Shown: one piece after another, positions 18,196 through 26,894 of the stretch
How the letters are laid out: each line of letters opens with the position of its first letter
How positions within the stretch are numbered: the stretch's first letter is position 1
Assembly (NCBI RefSeq): GCF_011082085.1
Contig: NZ_CP041063.1
Span: 2,170,001 to 2,234,000 of the forward strand
DNA length: 64,000 nt
Direction of reading: 5' to 3'
Source of the DNA: Bacillus sp. Cs-700
GTDB lineage: Bacteria; Bacillota; Bacilli; Bacillales; Guptibacillaceae
Position numbers and translations under genes: made by a program
Notes under the pieces: model-generated
Database searches by the model: none
What the model saw: only the letters and a program-made list of their open reading frames with translations
What the model was told of the DNA's origin: nothing

Positions 18196-18225
18196 TTCGA
18201 CAAATAGCGGGCGGTGACAGGCACC
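18196..18225 (+). repeat. Composite REP copy 4 (12-nt register), next to the RAYT gene
   Basis: Box TTCGACAAAT at 18196; hairpin CGGGCGGTGACAGGCACC at 18208-18225. The spacing is 12 rather than 22, exactly 10 nt shorter. Confidence 0.87.
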
Positions 18226-18259
18226 ATGTACTCAACCTCACCGCCCAGCTCTCTGCCCC

Positions 18260-19225
18260 TCATTCAACCTGATGAGGGGGCTTTTCTCCGTTCAACACTT
18301 TCAACAAATTGTTCATAGCCACTTCTGCCATCTTAAGCCTTGTTTTCGTACTTGCACTTCCGATATGTGGCAGAGTAACTACGTTTGATAAGCTTAAAAG
18401 AGGATGATTGAGTGATACGGGCTCTTCTACGAAAACATCTAAACCAGCGCCCCAAATATCGCCGTCTTTAAGCGCATGATAAAGAGCTTCCTCATTAACA
18501 ATTCCCCCTCTTGCTGTGTTAATTAAAATAGCGGATTCTTTCATCATCCTTAGCTCTTTCACTCCAATTAAATTCTTTGTCTCTGATGTTAATGGTGTTA
18601 AAATGCAAACAAAATCAGATTCTTTTAAGAGAAGCTCGAATTCAGCAAATTGAAGATCCAGCTCATCTTCAGCTTCTCGATTTCTTCGCCGGTTATGATA
18701 GAGAACCTTCATATCGAATCCTTTCGCTCTTTTCGCCACGGATTCTCCGATTCTTCCCATGCCAATGATTCCGAGCGTTGCTCCGTGTATGTCTTGACCG
18801 GTTAGCTGCATGGGAGTCCAGGATTCCCATTTTCCTTCGCGCAAATAAGTGGAAGCTTCAGGAATTCTTCGAGCAGTTGCCATCAATAAAGCAAAGGTTA
18901 AGTCAGCTGTCGTTTCCGTCAGCACACCTGGTGTATTCGTCACAACTACTCCCTTTTCTTTAGCTGCTTTAATATCAATATTGTTATAACCTACTGCCAT
19001 GTTCGCTACTACTTTTAATTTAGATGCCTTTTCTAAAAGCGAGCGATCAATTTCTTCTGTTAACATGCAGTAAAGTCCGTCCACCTCTTGTATTTCTTGC
19101 TCAAGAACATCATGAGGCACAGGTTCTTCGTCTGACTTCCACATCCGCAATTCACATGTCTCACGTAGACTATTAACAATTTCATCTGGTAATTTTCGCG
19201 TCAAATAGACTTTAGGTTTCAACAC
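18260..19225 (-). CDS. D-isomer 2-hydroxyacid dehydrogenase (glyoxylate/hydroxypyruvate reductase type)
   Basis: 321 residues from GTG 19225 (or TTG 19222, one codon on), after GGAGTGGAG; the longer open frame upstream lacks family similarity. The Rossmann motif is GIIGMGRIGESVAKRAKGF; catalytic Arg lies in LINTARGGIVNEEAL, and the His in LPHIGSAS. It reduces a 2-keto acid such as glyoxylate or hydroxypyruvate with NAD(P)H. Monocistronic in appearance and divergent from a thioesterase gene. Confidence 0.87.
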   Translation of the reverse strand: MLKPKVYLTRKLPDEIVNSLRETCELRMWKSDEEPVPHDVLEQEIQEVDGLYCMLTEEIDRSLLEKASKLKVVANMAVGYNNIDIKAAKEKGVVVTNTPGVLTETTADLTFALLMATARRIPEASTYLREGKWESWTPMQLTGQDIHGATLGIIGMGRIGESVAKRAKGFDMKVLYHNRRRNREAEDELDLQFAEFELLLKESDFVCILTPLTSETKNLIGVKELRMMKESAILINTARGGIVNEEALYHALKDGDIWGAGLDVFVEEPVSLNHPLLSLSNVVTLPHIGSASTKTRLKMAEVAMNNLLKVLNGEKPPHQVE

Positions 19226-19391
19226 TTTTCTCCACTCCCAGCTGTTATTTCTCCCTATGCTACACTTTTCACGAATAAAGGCCAAATCCCTTTTCCACAT
19301 AGAGACATTACCCGGGAAATTTCGTAATAATGCCTTCTTTATAAACTGAATATTGTGATAATATGAAGAAAAAAGGAATCTGAGGTGAATC

Positions 19392-19829
19392 ATGTCTCAA
19401 AACGAGCATTTTTCTTATCCCATCCGCGTACGCTATTCTGAAATTGACGGTCAGAAAATAGTTTTTAATGCCCATTATTCCACCTACATCGACATTGCTA
19501 CGACCGAGTATTTCCGACATGTGCTCGGTGACCGGTTACAACTGCTCGCTGACGATCACTTGTTTGATCCCGTATTGAGAAAGATCACTCTTGAGTTCAT
19601 TAAGCCGGCGAAATTAGATGATGTTCTTGACGTGTCTTGTCGTGTTACGAAGCTTGGGAAATCTAGTTTTGAACTGAACCATAAAATTATGCGAAATGAT
19701 GAGCTTCTTGTGAAAGCTGATGTCGTACAAGTGAATTATGATATGAAAAGTGGTAAAGCGCAGGGGATTCCTCGGAAAATTAAAGAGTCACTGAGTCATT
19801 TTGAAAAGTTGGATCTCTCTTCATTTTAA
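19392..19829 (+). CDS. Acyl-CoA thioesterase, 4HBT/YbgC family
   Basis: 145 residues, hot-dog fold. The helix motif YSEIDGQKIVFNAHYSTYIDIATTEY corresponds to the 4-hydroxybenzoyl-CoA thioesterase signature, though the usual catalytic Asp of D-x-x-G is seen here as EIDGQ. It hydrolyses an acyl-CoA; the chain is unknown. ATG after a GAGGTG site, and a strong terminator follows. Confidence 0.82.
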   Translation: MSQNEHFSYPIRVRYSEIDGQKIVFNAHYSTYIDIATTEYFRHVLGDRLQLLADDHLFDPVLRKITLEFIKPAKLDDVLDVSCRVTKLGKSSFELNHKIMRNDELLVKADVVQVNYDMKSGKAQGIPRKIKESLSHFEKLDLSSF

Positions 19830-19841
19830 GGTTAGAAATGG

Positions 19842-19879
19842 AAAAAAGGTGGCATCCGCTATCAGCATGCCACCTTTTT
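19842..19879 (+). terminator. Terminator of the thioesterase gene
   Basis: AAAAAGGTGGCAT...ATGCCACCTTTTT stem-loop. Confidence 0.88.
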
Positions 19880-19964
19880 AGTGTTCCATTTTTTTGATAT
19901 TATCCTACTATCCACATATTTTCACAGAGAAAAAGGCAGCTTATTCAAAATTCGCTTTCGGGAA

Positions 19965-21209
19965 TCACCCCTCCTCATCCATCGCAATCCGCACTGCTGT
20001 CTGATAAAGCAATTGAACCCCCTTCTCAATATCATCCATTTCCGCAAATTCAAGTGGATTATGACTGATGCCTTTTTCACATCGAACGAAAATCATTCCG
20101 TAGTCACTGATATACGACATAAAAAGAGCATCGTGGAATGGACCGCTCATTAAAACGGGCGATTCGTAACCGAGTTTCTTATCTTCTTCGCTCATGATTG
20201 CTTTGATCCAATCTGCACAATAGCGTGGTTCACTCCTAGTATCTTCCGTAATCGTGTACGTTAGCTTGTAAGTGGAGGCCGCTTCTTCAATAATCGTGTA
20301 GAGCTTTTTTTCGAGCATAGTGCGATGCTCAAGGTCGATATCACGTAAATCCATCGTAAATTCCACTTTTTCCGGAATAATGTTACGAGAGTTCGGAAAT
20401 ACCTGGACACTCCCAACGGTTCCTACCGTTGTTTCTTGTCCTTCTTCTTTAATGAGTTGATCAAATTTTGTAATAATCTCACTCGCCCCGACCATGGCGT
20501 CTTGTCGTAATGCCATTGGAACAGAACCGGCATGACCAGCGAACCCTTCAAGGGTTACGGTTAGCCAGATCGGACCTGAAATTCCTGATACAATACCAAC
20601 TGGTTTATTTTTAGATTCAAGGACCGGACCTTGCTCGATATGAAGTTCTAAAAATGCCTCAACGTCTCCATTTTTGTAGACGGGACTTTCTGTGAGATCC
20701 GGTTCGACACCGAATTCTTTCAGTGCTTCTTTTCGCGTCATGCCATTCTTATCTTTTCGCTCAAGCTCTCCTTCCTCTAACAGGCCAGCCAGTGCCCTTA
20801 CACCGAAGACGCCTTTGTTAAATCGTGAGCCTTCTTCATCTGAAAAACAAACCACTTCAATCGTTCGCTTCGGTGTGATGGCGTTATCTTTCATCGTATG
20901 TACGACCTCAATTGCTCCAAGCGCACCGGCTGCTCCGTCAAAGCGGCCGCCATATGGCTGTGAGTCAATGTGAGATCCGAGCATAAGAATTCGCTTGTCC
21001 TTCTCAACTCCCTCTATCCTTCCTATTAAATTCCCAAAACCATCGATTCGAGCTTCCAAACCTGCTGCTTCCATCCAACCCTTCACAACCTCCACTGCTT
21101 CTCGATCTTCCCTCGAATGTGCAAGACGACATACACCGGTTTCGCCAATCTTTCCAATCTTAGCTAATTCTTCAAGATGACTCTGTAAACGATCGCGATT
21201 AATACCCAT
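19965..21209 (-). CDS. M20-family hydantoinase/carbamoylase (allantoate amidohydrolase type)
   Basis: 414 residues, full length. Metal ligands are complete: H in LGSHIDSQPYGG, D in GGRFDGAAG, E-E in FSDEEGSRF, H in LHIEQGP, and the distal H in GISHNPLEFAE; the dimerisation lid has GFAGHAGSVPM. The enzyme removes a carbamoyl group from N-carbamoyl amino acids or acts on allantoate/ureidoglycolate. No other hydantoin or purine genes adjoin it, so the substrate is open. Confidence 0.86.
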   Translation of the reverse strand: MGINRDRLQSHLEELAKIGKIGETGVCRLAHSREDREAVEVVKGWMEAAGLEARIDGFGNLIGRIEGVEKDKRILMLGSHIDSQPYGGRFDGAAGALGAIEVVHTMKDNAITPKRTIEVVCFSDEEGSRFNKGVFGVRALAGLLEEGELERKDKNGMTRKEALKEFGVEPDLTESPVYKNGDVEAFLELHIEQGPVLESKNKPVGIVSGISGPIWLTVTLEGFAGHAGSVPMALRQDAMVGASEIITKFDQLIKEEGQETTVGTVGSVQVFPNSRNIIPEKVEFTMDLRDIDLEHRTMLEKKLYTIIEEAASTYKLTYTITEDTRSEPRYCADWIKAIMSEEDKKLGYESPVLMSGPFHDALFMSYISDYGMIFVRCEKGISHNPLEFAEMDDIEKGVQLLYQTAVRIAMDEEG

Positions 21210-21352
21210 TCACACTCATCCTTTTCACCGTTTTTATTCACTATAGCAAAGCCAATTTGAACGAACATTATACAAAACGTAATTTATTGACTGATTATTA
21301 TATATTTTTTGTCTATTTACTATAAACCATGACGCAAATGGCACATCAATTG

Positions 21353-21397
21353 TTCGACAAAAACAACCAAAAAACGGGCGGTGACAGGCACCACCCG
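21353..21397 (+). repeat. Composite REP copy 5 (22-nt register, complete hairpin)
   Basis: Box TTCGACAAAA at 21353; hairpin at 21375-21397 with both outer arms (CGGGCGGTG-ACAGG-CACCACCCG). This is the most complete stem in the window. Confidence 0.88.
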
Positions 21398-21407
21398 AAT
21401 CAACCTC

Positions 21408-21436
21408 TTGCCACATGGAGCGCTATTGCATATAAT
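21408..21436 (+). promoter_or_regulatory. Sigma-A promoter of the antisense RNA
   Basis: TTGCCA at 21408-21413, 17-nt spacer, TATAAT at 21431-21436. It reads towards the 3' end of the holin-like toxin gene on the other strand. Confidence 0.75.
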
Positions 21437-21442
21437 AAAGCT

Positions 21443-21587
21443 AGAGAACATAAGGTATAAAAAAGAACGCCGGTGCTTTCGCACCAGCGTCCATACAGCT
21501 GCTCCGCATGACGAGCGGCGGCTCAAAAGGCAAAAAGTAACTCACCTTAATCCTTGGCCGGGGCAGGGTGGGTTACTTCTTTTTATT
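21443..21587 (+). ncRNA. Candidate antisense antitoxin RNA
   Basis: Predicted RNA of about 145 nt. The promoter is 21408-21436. The end is a terminator with 12-bp stem (21535-21546 with 21567-21578, one G·U) followed by CTTTTT. It overlaps the toxin mRNA 3' untranslated region, the stop codon and the last codons, the layout of RatA/TxpA and SR4/BsrG in B. subtilis. Exact ends are estimated. Confidence 0.65.
21459..21490 (-). terminator. Terminator of the holin-like toxin mRNA
   Basis: On the minus strand ACGCTGGTGC-GAAA-GCACCGGCGT followed by TCTTTTTT. It makes a toxin transcript with a 3' untranslated region of about 110 nt. Confidence 0.8.
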
Positions 21588-21665
21588 ACTAGAAACCGTA
21601 ATAATTGTGACCACGAGAGAAGCAAAACTAATCATTAAAACAAGCGCCTCAAATGTGCTCATCAT
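21573..21665 (-). CDS. Putative holin-like toxin peptide (type I toxin)
   Basis: 30 residues. MMSTFEALVLMISFASL, then VVTIITV and the basic end SSNKKK: a single membrane helix with a short charged C-terminus. The N-terminal [S/T]-x-[F/Y]-EAL-x-LMI pattern is that of the holin-like toxin family of Firmicutes (Hol_Tox). ATG 21665 (or 21662) follows GGGGGTG by 9 nt. The mRNA 5' leader (21704-21713) contains a 10-nt exact complement of the region at the stop codon (21563-21572), which can tie the two ends together as in known type I toxins. An antisense RNA covers its 3' end. Confidence 0.78.
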   Translation of the reverse strand: MMSTFEALVLMISFASLVVTIITVSSNKKK

Positions 21666-21821
21666 TATAGGCAGCACCCCCTTTCATCAACGGGGTACCA
21701 CCGCCCACCCTGCTTTGCAGCTGATACTTACTATCTTATCATAGACCGCTACCTTAATTGGATAGACCATTTACCTATGTTGGTCTCAAAACTTAATGTG
21801 GCAACATCCAATAAATATAGC

Positions 21822-21852
21822 AAAAAGAGGTGGGGATTCCCCACCTCTTTTC
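21822..21852 (-). terminator. Terminator of the M28 aminopeptidase gene
   Basis: AAAGAGGTGGGGA-TT-CCCCACCTCTTTT, near-perfect stem with flanking A/T runs. Confidence 0.88.
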
Positions 21853-21854
21853 TC

Positions 21855-23228
21855 TTACAATGGCCTGTCATCAAAATCATAATCTGCTGGATTTGGCGCA
21901 ACGCGCGCATTTTCAAGAGCAGGGGTATCAGGTCGAGCCACTTGATAGACGGCTGCTCCAACAATCTCCGCTACATTTTGAAGTTTCTCTTTGCTAATTT
22001 TATCAATTGTATCTTCAGGAGAATGGTACCACGGTTCAAGCGGAGCGTGAATAAAGAGAGCCGCTGGAATTCCTTTTAGAAAGAAAGGCACGTGATCGCT
22101 TCGACCGAGCTCACCATAATCAACTGCGCCTGAAATCCTCGCTCCAGCTGAGGCACCAAGATCAGTGACGAGATTTTTTTCTCCATCAGGAGTGAACATG
22201 ATAAGTTCTCCTGCATCGCGACTCCCTACCATATCCATTTGGAAATGAGCGACTGAGTTTTCGATCTCCTCATCAGTCAAAGAGTCCGCATAGTAATAAG
22301 AGCCGACCAATCCTTTTTCTTCCGCACCAAAAGTGACAAATCTAAGTTCCGTATCCGTAGGGGTTTTCGCCATAATTCTCGCTAGCTCTAGCGTAGCAGC
22401 TACTCCTGAAGCATCATCGTTTGCCCCTGGTCCATTTGGAACAGAATCGTGGTGCGCGCCAACCGTCACAATTTGCCCGGTGTCTTTATTCGGATGAGGC
22501 TCTTTTTTTGCAATTACGTTATAGGATGTCTTATCAACAGCCCCAGCATTTTCTACGCTTACAGTCGCTTGAACGTCTTCCTTGTTCAGTTGATCAACAA
22601 GTTGAAGACCCGCTTCTCTTGTAATTCCTACAGCTGGAATGTCTTGTCCTTCGTAAGCATAGCCAAATGAATTCCCAGAGCGTCCTTCGCCATTAAACAT
22701 AATAACGCCAATCGCTCCTTTATCGAAGACGTTCTGGATTTTTTCATAAAAACTATACATACCACGCTCAATTAATGCGATCTTCCCCGCTACTTCATCA
22801 CCCACTTCATCCTTAGAGCCAAGTCCGACATAGACGAGCGATCCTGTGACGCGATCGTTGATAGAGCCTTCAAACGTATGAACATCGCCAGCGAAGGCTT
22901 GATCATTAAAGGAAAGCGATGAAGTTCCACCATCCCACTCCTGAATAGTAAACGGCTGCAATTCAGTCTCATACCCATAGCGCTCAAACTCGCTTTTTAT
23001 GTACTGAACGGCTTGGTACTCCCCTTCCGTACCAGCTGCACGAGGTTGCTTTGATAAGAGGGCAATGTTGTTATACATGTTTTCACTACTGATTTTCTTT
23101 ATTACTTTGTTGTCAAACGCATGGTCAGCTTGTTCATTTGGAGCAGGCTTCGCAGCATCAACCGAGAAAGACATTGGACTGAGAACCAACCCCGTCGCCA
23201 GGGCTACTGTAATCGCTTTCTTTTGCAA
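21855..23228 (-). CDS. Secreted M28-family aminopeptidase with PA domain
   Basis: 457 residues with signal peptide (cleavage near VDAAKPAP). A protease-associated (PA) domain (about 110-210) is inserted before the peptidase core. The two-zinc site is complete: H and D in GAHHDSVPNGPGANDDASG, E-E in GAEEKGLVGS, D in FQMDMVGS and H in PWYHSPEDT. It trims N-terminal residues from peptides outside the cell, as YwaD does in B. subtilis. Single gene with its own terminator. Confidence 0.88.
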   Translation of the reverse strand: MQKKAITVALATGLVLSPMSFSVDAAKPAPNEQADHAFDNKVIKKISSENMYNNIALLSKQPRAAGTEGEYQAVQYIKSEFERYGYETELQPFTIQEWDGGTSSLSFNDQAFAGDVHTFEGSINDRVTGSLVYVGLGSKDEVGDEVAGKIALIERGMYSFYEKIQNVFDKGAIGVIMFNGEGRSGNSFGYAYEGQDIPAVGITREAGLQLVDQLNKEDVQATVSVENAGAVDKTSYNVIAKKEPHPNKDTGQIVTVGAHHDSVPNGPGANDDASGVAATLELARIMAKTPTDTELRFVTFGAEEKGLVGSYYYADSLTDEEIENSVAHFQMDMVGSRDAGELIMFTPDGEKNLVTDLGASAGARISGAVDYGELGRSDHVPFFLKGIPAALFIHAPLEPWYHSPEDTIDKISKEKLQNVAEIVGAAVYQVARPDTPALENARVAPNPADYDFDDRPL

Positions 23229-23551
23229 TCAAAATTCCTCCTTAAGATTAAGATATCAGCATAATTATTCCATTAATTGAATGTTTAGTAAATTGAGGGA
23301 TCTAGGTTAAAAAGAGATAGTGCAGTAAAAATTGGACTTTTAACCTATAAGAAATTGCACTAATTTACTCTAGTTCAGTCGAAATTAAGATATATGTGTA
23401 GAGAAAATGAGCATTCTCGGTCATTTTTCAGTCGTATTTATTTTTGATCGTTTTGACCACTTACGACTACTTAAGAAATCATCATTTAAACAAATCAACA
23501 AAGAGCCCTTCAAAGATGAAGAGCTCTTGAACGATCAATCTTTAGCTTGCG
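23229..23551. other. Intergenic region before the M28 gene
   Basis: No gene seen. It must hold the M28 promoter. An imperfect GTGCA...TGCAC dyad lies near 23322-23362. The symporter terminator is at its far end. Confidence 0.5.
23501..23528 (-). terminator. Terminator of the pantothenate symporter operon
   Basis: AAGAGC-CTTC / GAAG-GCTCTT stem; a REP copy separates it from the stop codon. Confidence 0.6.
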
Positions 23552-23591
23552 TTCGACAAATTCTCTCAAAAAGCGGGTGGTGACAGGCACC
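23552..23591 (+). repeat. Composite REP copy 6 (22-nt register)
   Basis: Box TTCGACAAAT at 23552; hairpin CGGGTGGTGACAGGCACC at 23574-23591. It ends 4 nt from the TGA of panF. Confidence 0.88.
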
Positions 23592-23595
23592 GTTA

Positions 23596-25062
23596 TCACG
23601 CTCTCCACAATCTCAAGAGCACATCCTCCTGCACCGCCGCATGCTTCTTCGTCGTTAGTAAACTGACGCTCACATAACCAAGTAGCGACAGTAACACCGG
23701 CAACACTACGGTATGCATCCCAAACGCATTTGGCATAAACGTATGAAAGCCAATATAACTGCCAACACCAACGAGAATGGATGCCATTGCACCACTCGCA
23801 TTTCCTTGTTTCCAGTAGAGTCCCATGACAACTGGCCAAATAAAGGCCGCTTCAAGTCCCCCAAACGAAAATAGATTTAACCAGATAAGAAGTTCAGGCG
23901 GATTTACGGCCATCGCAAATACCAATACGCCTAATATTGCGGTCACTCCTACGCTAAATCGCTTGATCGTATGATCGCTTGCTTCAGGCTTCACATAATT
24001 CAAGTAAATGTCTTTCACGATCGCAGAACTAACGAGAAGTAACAGAGAGTCAACTGTCGACATGATCGCAGCCATTGGAGCTGCTAGAACAATCCCAGCA
24101 AGCCAGGATGGCAGCACCTCTAGTGCAATTCTCGGCATTACCGTATCGCCAACTTCAATTCCAGGTAAAACGGCACGTGCAAATACGCCGGTGAGGTGCA
24201 TTCCAAGCATGATCACACCTACGACGATTGTTCCGATAATGAGAGCGCGATGCATACCTTTTGAACTTTTATAAGACATGGCTCTGACAGCCACTTGTGG
24301 TAACCCGACAACACCAACGCCAACCAAAATCCAGAAAGATGAGACGTACAGCGGTGTCAGAGATTGATCAGCGCCAAATGGAGAGATCAAATCTGGATTT
24401 TCAGCTCCTAGCGTCGTGATGATATTTTCAACACCTCCGCCAGAAACGACTGTTCCGATAAGAATGACTAGTGTTCCACCGAACATCACAACGCCCTGAA
24501 CTGTGTCTGTAATCGCTACCGCTCGAAATCCACCGATAATAACGTAGACAAGAACCGAGGCGGCAAAAAGAAACAGCGCTCCTGTATAAGGTAGACCGGT
24601 TAACGATTCAATGAGTCGCGCGCCACCAATCCACTGAGCGGCCATCGCAGAAAACAAGAAAATGATAATACTAAGCGCAGATAAAATAACCACGCCTTTA
24701 CTCTGATAACGCTCCTTTAGGAAATCAATTAACGTAACTGCTCGAATTTTCCGAGCCATAATGGCAAACTTCTTCCCGAGCACGGATAATACAAAATAAC
24801 CAGTGGCGAGCTGAGTCATCGATAAGAGGACCCAACCAAGTCCCATTGTATAAGCAACACCAGGACCACCAATGAAGCTACTTGCACTTCCATATGTAGA
24901 AACCATCGTCATCGCAAGAATAAATCCACCAAGTTCACGGCTTCCAAGAAAATACTCCTGCAAAAAGTTGGAAGTTGATTTCAAATGGGTAGAAGCATAG
25001 AATCCGATCAAAAAAATGATAACGAGAAAGATAAGGAGTGGAATCACAACGTCCCAGTTCAT
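23596..25062 (-). CDS. panF: Sodium/pantothenate symporter
   Basis: 488 residues, sodium:solute symporter family with 12-13 membrane segments. Motifs diagnostic of PanF are present: NEYFLGSR-like LQEYFLGSRELGG, SASSFIGGPGVAY, LGKKFAIMAR, WIGGARLIESL and GGFRAVAITDTVQG. It imports pantothenate with Na+. The start overlaps the stop of the upstream DUF997 gene (ATGA), the same pair as YhdT-PanF in enterobacteria. The stop codon is immediately followed by a REP copy. Confidence 0.88.
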   Translation of the reverse strand: MNWDVVIPLLIFLVIIFLIGFYASTHLKSTSNFLQEYFLGSRELGGFILAMTMVSTYGSASSFIGGPGVAYTMGLGWVLLSMTQLATGYFVLSVLGKKFAIMARKIRAVTLIDFLKERYQSKGVVILSALSIIIFLFSAMAAQWIGGARLIESLTGLPYTGALFLFAASVLVYVIIGGFRAVAITDTVQGVVMFGGTLVILIGTVVSGGGVENIITTLGAENPDLISPFGADQSLTPLYVSSFWILVGVGVVGLPQVAVRAMSYKSSKGMHRALIIGTIVVGVIMLGMHLTGVFARAVLPGIEVGDTVMPRIALEVLPSWLAGIVLAAPMAAIMSTVDSLLLLVSSAIVKDIYLNYVKPEASDHTIKRFSVGVTAILGVLVFAMAVNPPELLIWLNLFSFGGLEAAFIWPVVMGLYWKQGNASGAMASILVGVGSYIGFHTFMPNAFGMHTVVLPVLLSLLGYVSVSLLTTKKHAAVQEDVLLRLWRA

Positions 25063-25343
25063 TCGCCTTCCTCCTCATCAAACGGAACTTCTTTAAACAA
25101 GAAGACAACCGCTAAAATCACGAGGACGATCACAATCCCCGTTCCGAGCACACAGCTGTAGAAAAACCACGCTGGCAGCCCCCATATATAATGATAGTCT
25201 TCCACTGGTTTCGATCCAAAACCGTAAGCAAACCCATACCATAAAATAAAATTAATGATAACAAGAACGACGCCGATGAGCGCTTCACGATTGGCGATTC
25301 GATAGCGTGGATCATCTTTTGGCATCTTATCGTGTTGCTCCAT
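25059..25343 (-). CDS. yhdT: YhdT-type small membrane protein (DUF997)
   Basis: 94 residues with two membrane helices (about 23-41 and 58-82), conserved YRIANREALIG and WGLPAWFF, and an acidic tail. DUF997 proteins are encoded next to PanF and probably form or stabilise the symporter complex. Overlaps panF by 4 nt. ATG 25343 after an AAAGGAGG site. Confidence 0.87.
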   Translation of the reverse strand: MEQHDKMPKDDPRYRIANREALIGVVLVIINFILWYGFAYGFGSKPVEDYHYIWGLPAWFFYSCVLGTGIVIVLVILAVVFLFKEVPFDEEEGE

Positions 25344-25488
25344 GCTTTTCCTCCTTTAAGACAAACCTCGTTCTATTATAACCAGAAGAAAGCTTCAACC
25401 ATAGTGATAAGATTTTATCGTGATTTGATCAGTTGGTAAAACATTAAGAAACGCCGATCATGGACCGGCGCTTTGGTTTATTTCCTTT

Positions 25489-25508
25489 TTAAACAAACGT
25501 TTATTTAA
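25489..25508. repeat. 20-bp palindrome family, copy B
   Basis: TTAAACAAACGTTTATTTAA, six nt from the stop of the zinc-ribbon gene on the minus strand. A GCCG...CGGC hairpin (25452-25470) follows and may terminate that gene. Confidence 0.65.
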
Positions 25509-25514
25509 GCACAA

Positions 25515-25676
25515 CTATGCCTTCCGATAAGCCCTTCTCTCAGCATAAGACACACACTTATAACAAACCGGCTTCCGATTGCCCTCATCATCCAAATAAT
25601 ACTGTGGACGTACAGGCTTCTTCTTACAAATCATACATTTCTCTAACCCCATCATTCTTCCAAAGAACCCCTTCAT
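25515..25676 (-). CDS. Small zinc-ribbon protein
   Basis: 53 residues from ATG 25676, behind GAGGGTGACA. Two CxxC knuckles (CMICKKK and VCYKCVSYAERR) separated by about 25 residues would bind one zinc. Basic overall, so nucleic-acid binding is possible. The longer upstream frame (ATG-less hydrophobic codons) lacks support. No named family is certain. Confidence 0.7.
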   Translation of the reverse strand: MKGFFGRMMGLEKCMICKKKPVRPQYYLDDEGNRKPVCYKCVSYAERRAYRKA

Positions 25677-25774
25677 TACTGTCACCCTCTCTACCTTTAA
25701 TAAACTAAATGAAAGCAATATGAAACACAACACCCGCGCATCGCCAAAAATCCTGTTAAACTAATAAGACAACT

Positions 25775-25804
25775 TACGACAAATACCGGGTGGTGACAGG
25801 CACC
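25775..25804 (+). repeat. Composite REP copy 7 (12-nt register)
   Basis: Box TACGACAAAT at 25775; hairpin CGGGTGGTGACAGGCACC at 25787-25804. Second copy with the short spacing. It lies upstream of the glycosyltransferase gene, so it is next to a 5' end. Confidence 0.83.
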
Positions 25805-25855
25805 ATGCCACCACGCCACACATCCCGCCCGTCTACCAAAAGGATGAACCAATAT

Positions 25856-26881
25856 ATGAAAGTGATTCTTGCCACGCCTTTTTATCATCAGCTTCGTGGT
25901 AATACGATTACCGTCCGGCGTATCGCCAGGGGGTTAAACGAAGCAGATGTCGAGACGGAAGTGATCTCTATAACAGAACAAGCGAATTCGATTACTGATC
26001 TCAAAGAAGCTGATTTAATTCATGGCTTTAACGCTTATCGTTTTTATCAGTTTATGAAAACCTTAAGCATTCCGATCACTAAATATACGATTACGCTCAC
26101 AGGAACGGATTTGAATCATGATTTAACAAATCCAAACAGACAGCATGATGTGATCGCCTGCTTGAGAGATGCGCTCGCAGTGCACGTTTTTGATGAAAAA
26201 GCGAAGCGTCGTATCCTAGAGGTTTTACCAGATCTAGAAAGAAAGTTGTTTGTAATTGCACAGGGAACGAGTTCCTCTAGTAGTAAGCGCTCACCTAAAA
26301 AGACGACTGATTTATTCCATTTTCTCCTTCCAGCAGGCATTCGAGAAGTTAAAAACATTCCGTTCGCGATCAAAAGTTTGCAGAAATTGCGCCAAACTCA
26401 CCCCGAGGTTAGGTTAACGATTGTCGGACCGATTATTGAAAAGAAGGAGGGAGAGCTCGTTAAGGAATTCGTACTCGATAATGACGAGTGGGTGAATTAT
26501 GAAGGTGCTATCCCTCATAGTGAAATGGAAGGGTTGTACAGTCATGCCGATGTCGTGCTTAACACCTCCCATAGTGAAGGTCAATCCTCCGCTATACTTG
26601 AAGCGATGAGCTACGGACTACCGGTTCTTGTGTCAAAAAACAAAGGAAATTTGAGTCTTGTTACTCACAACAAAACAGGACTTGTTTATGAAGACGTCGA
26701 GCAATTTATAACTTGTGCACTCCGCCTCGTTGAGCAGGAATCTCTTCGCCAAGCACTAGGCCAACAAGCGGCGGATTACGTAGAAAAACATCACTCTGCA
26801 ACACAAGAAATAACCGCCATACTTAACATGTACGCGTTCAGCTTAAACCTTTTAAAGAAAGGGGAAAACTCAAATGATTAA
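25856..26881 (+). CDS. Family 4-type glycosyltransferase
   Basis: About 341 residues, GT-B fold. N-terminal MKVILATPFYHQLRGNTITVRR is the usual first strand and donor loop; the C-terminal nucleotide-sugar motif is SHSEGQSSAILEAMSYGLPVLVS. AAAAGGA precedes the start region; ATG 25844 is an alternative. An open frame upstream to 25790 runs through a REP copy and is not counted as coding. It transfers a sugar to an unknown acceptor and is followed 13 nt later by a polysaccharide deacetylase gene, so the pair may act on one surface glycan. Confidence 0.8.
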   Translation: MKVILATPFYHQLRGNTITVRRIARGLNEADVETEVISITEQANSITDLKEADLIHGFNAYRFYQFMKTLSIPITKYTITLTGTDLNHDLTNPNRQHDVIACLRDALAVHVFDEKAKRRILEVLPDLERKLFVIAQGTSSSSSKRSPKKTTDLFHFLLPAGIREVKNIPFAIKSLQKLRQTHPEVRLTIVGPIIEKKEGELVKEFVLDNDEWVNYEGAIPHSEMEGLYSHADVVLNTSHSEGQSSAILEAMSYGLPVLVSKNKGNLSLVTHNKTGLVYEDVEQFITCALRLVEQESLRQALGQQAADYVEKHHSATQEITAILNMYAFSLNLLKKGENSND

Positions 26882-26894
26882 AAGTCCTTGAGTA

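Noticed and set aside
21381-21638. Open frames on both strands across the toxin-antitoxin locus, 60-85 codons
   Set aside because: They cross the terminators and the antisense promoter and lack start signals; the 30-codon toxin frame explains the region better.
25790-25855. N-terminal extension of the glycosyltransferase
   Set aside because: These codons run through a repeat hairpin and have no family similarity; the glycosyltransferase fold begins at MKVILATPF.
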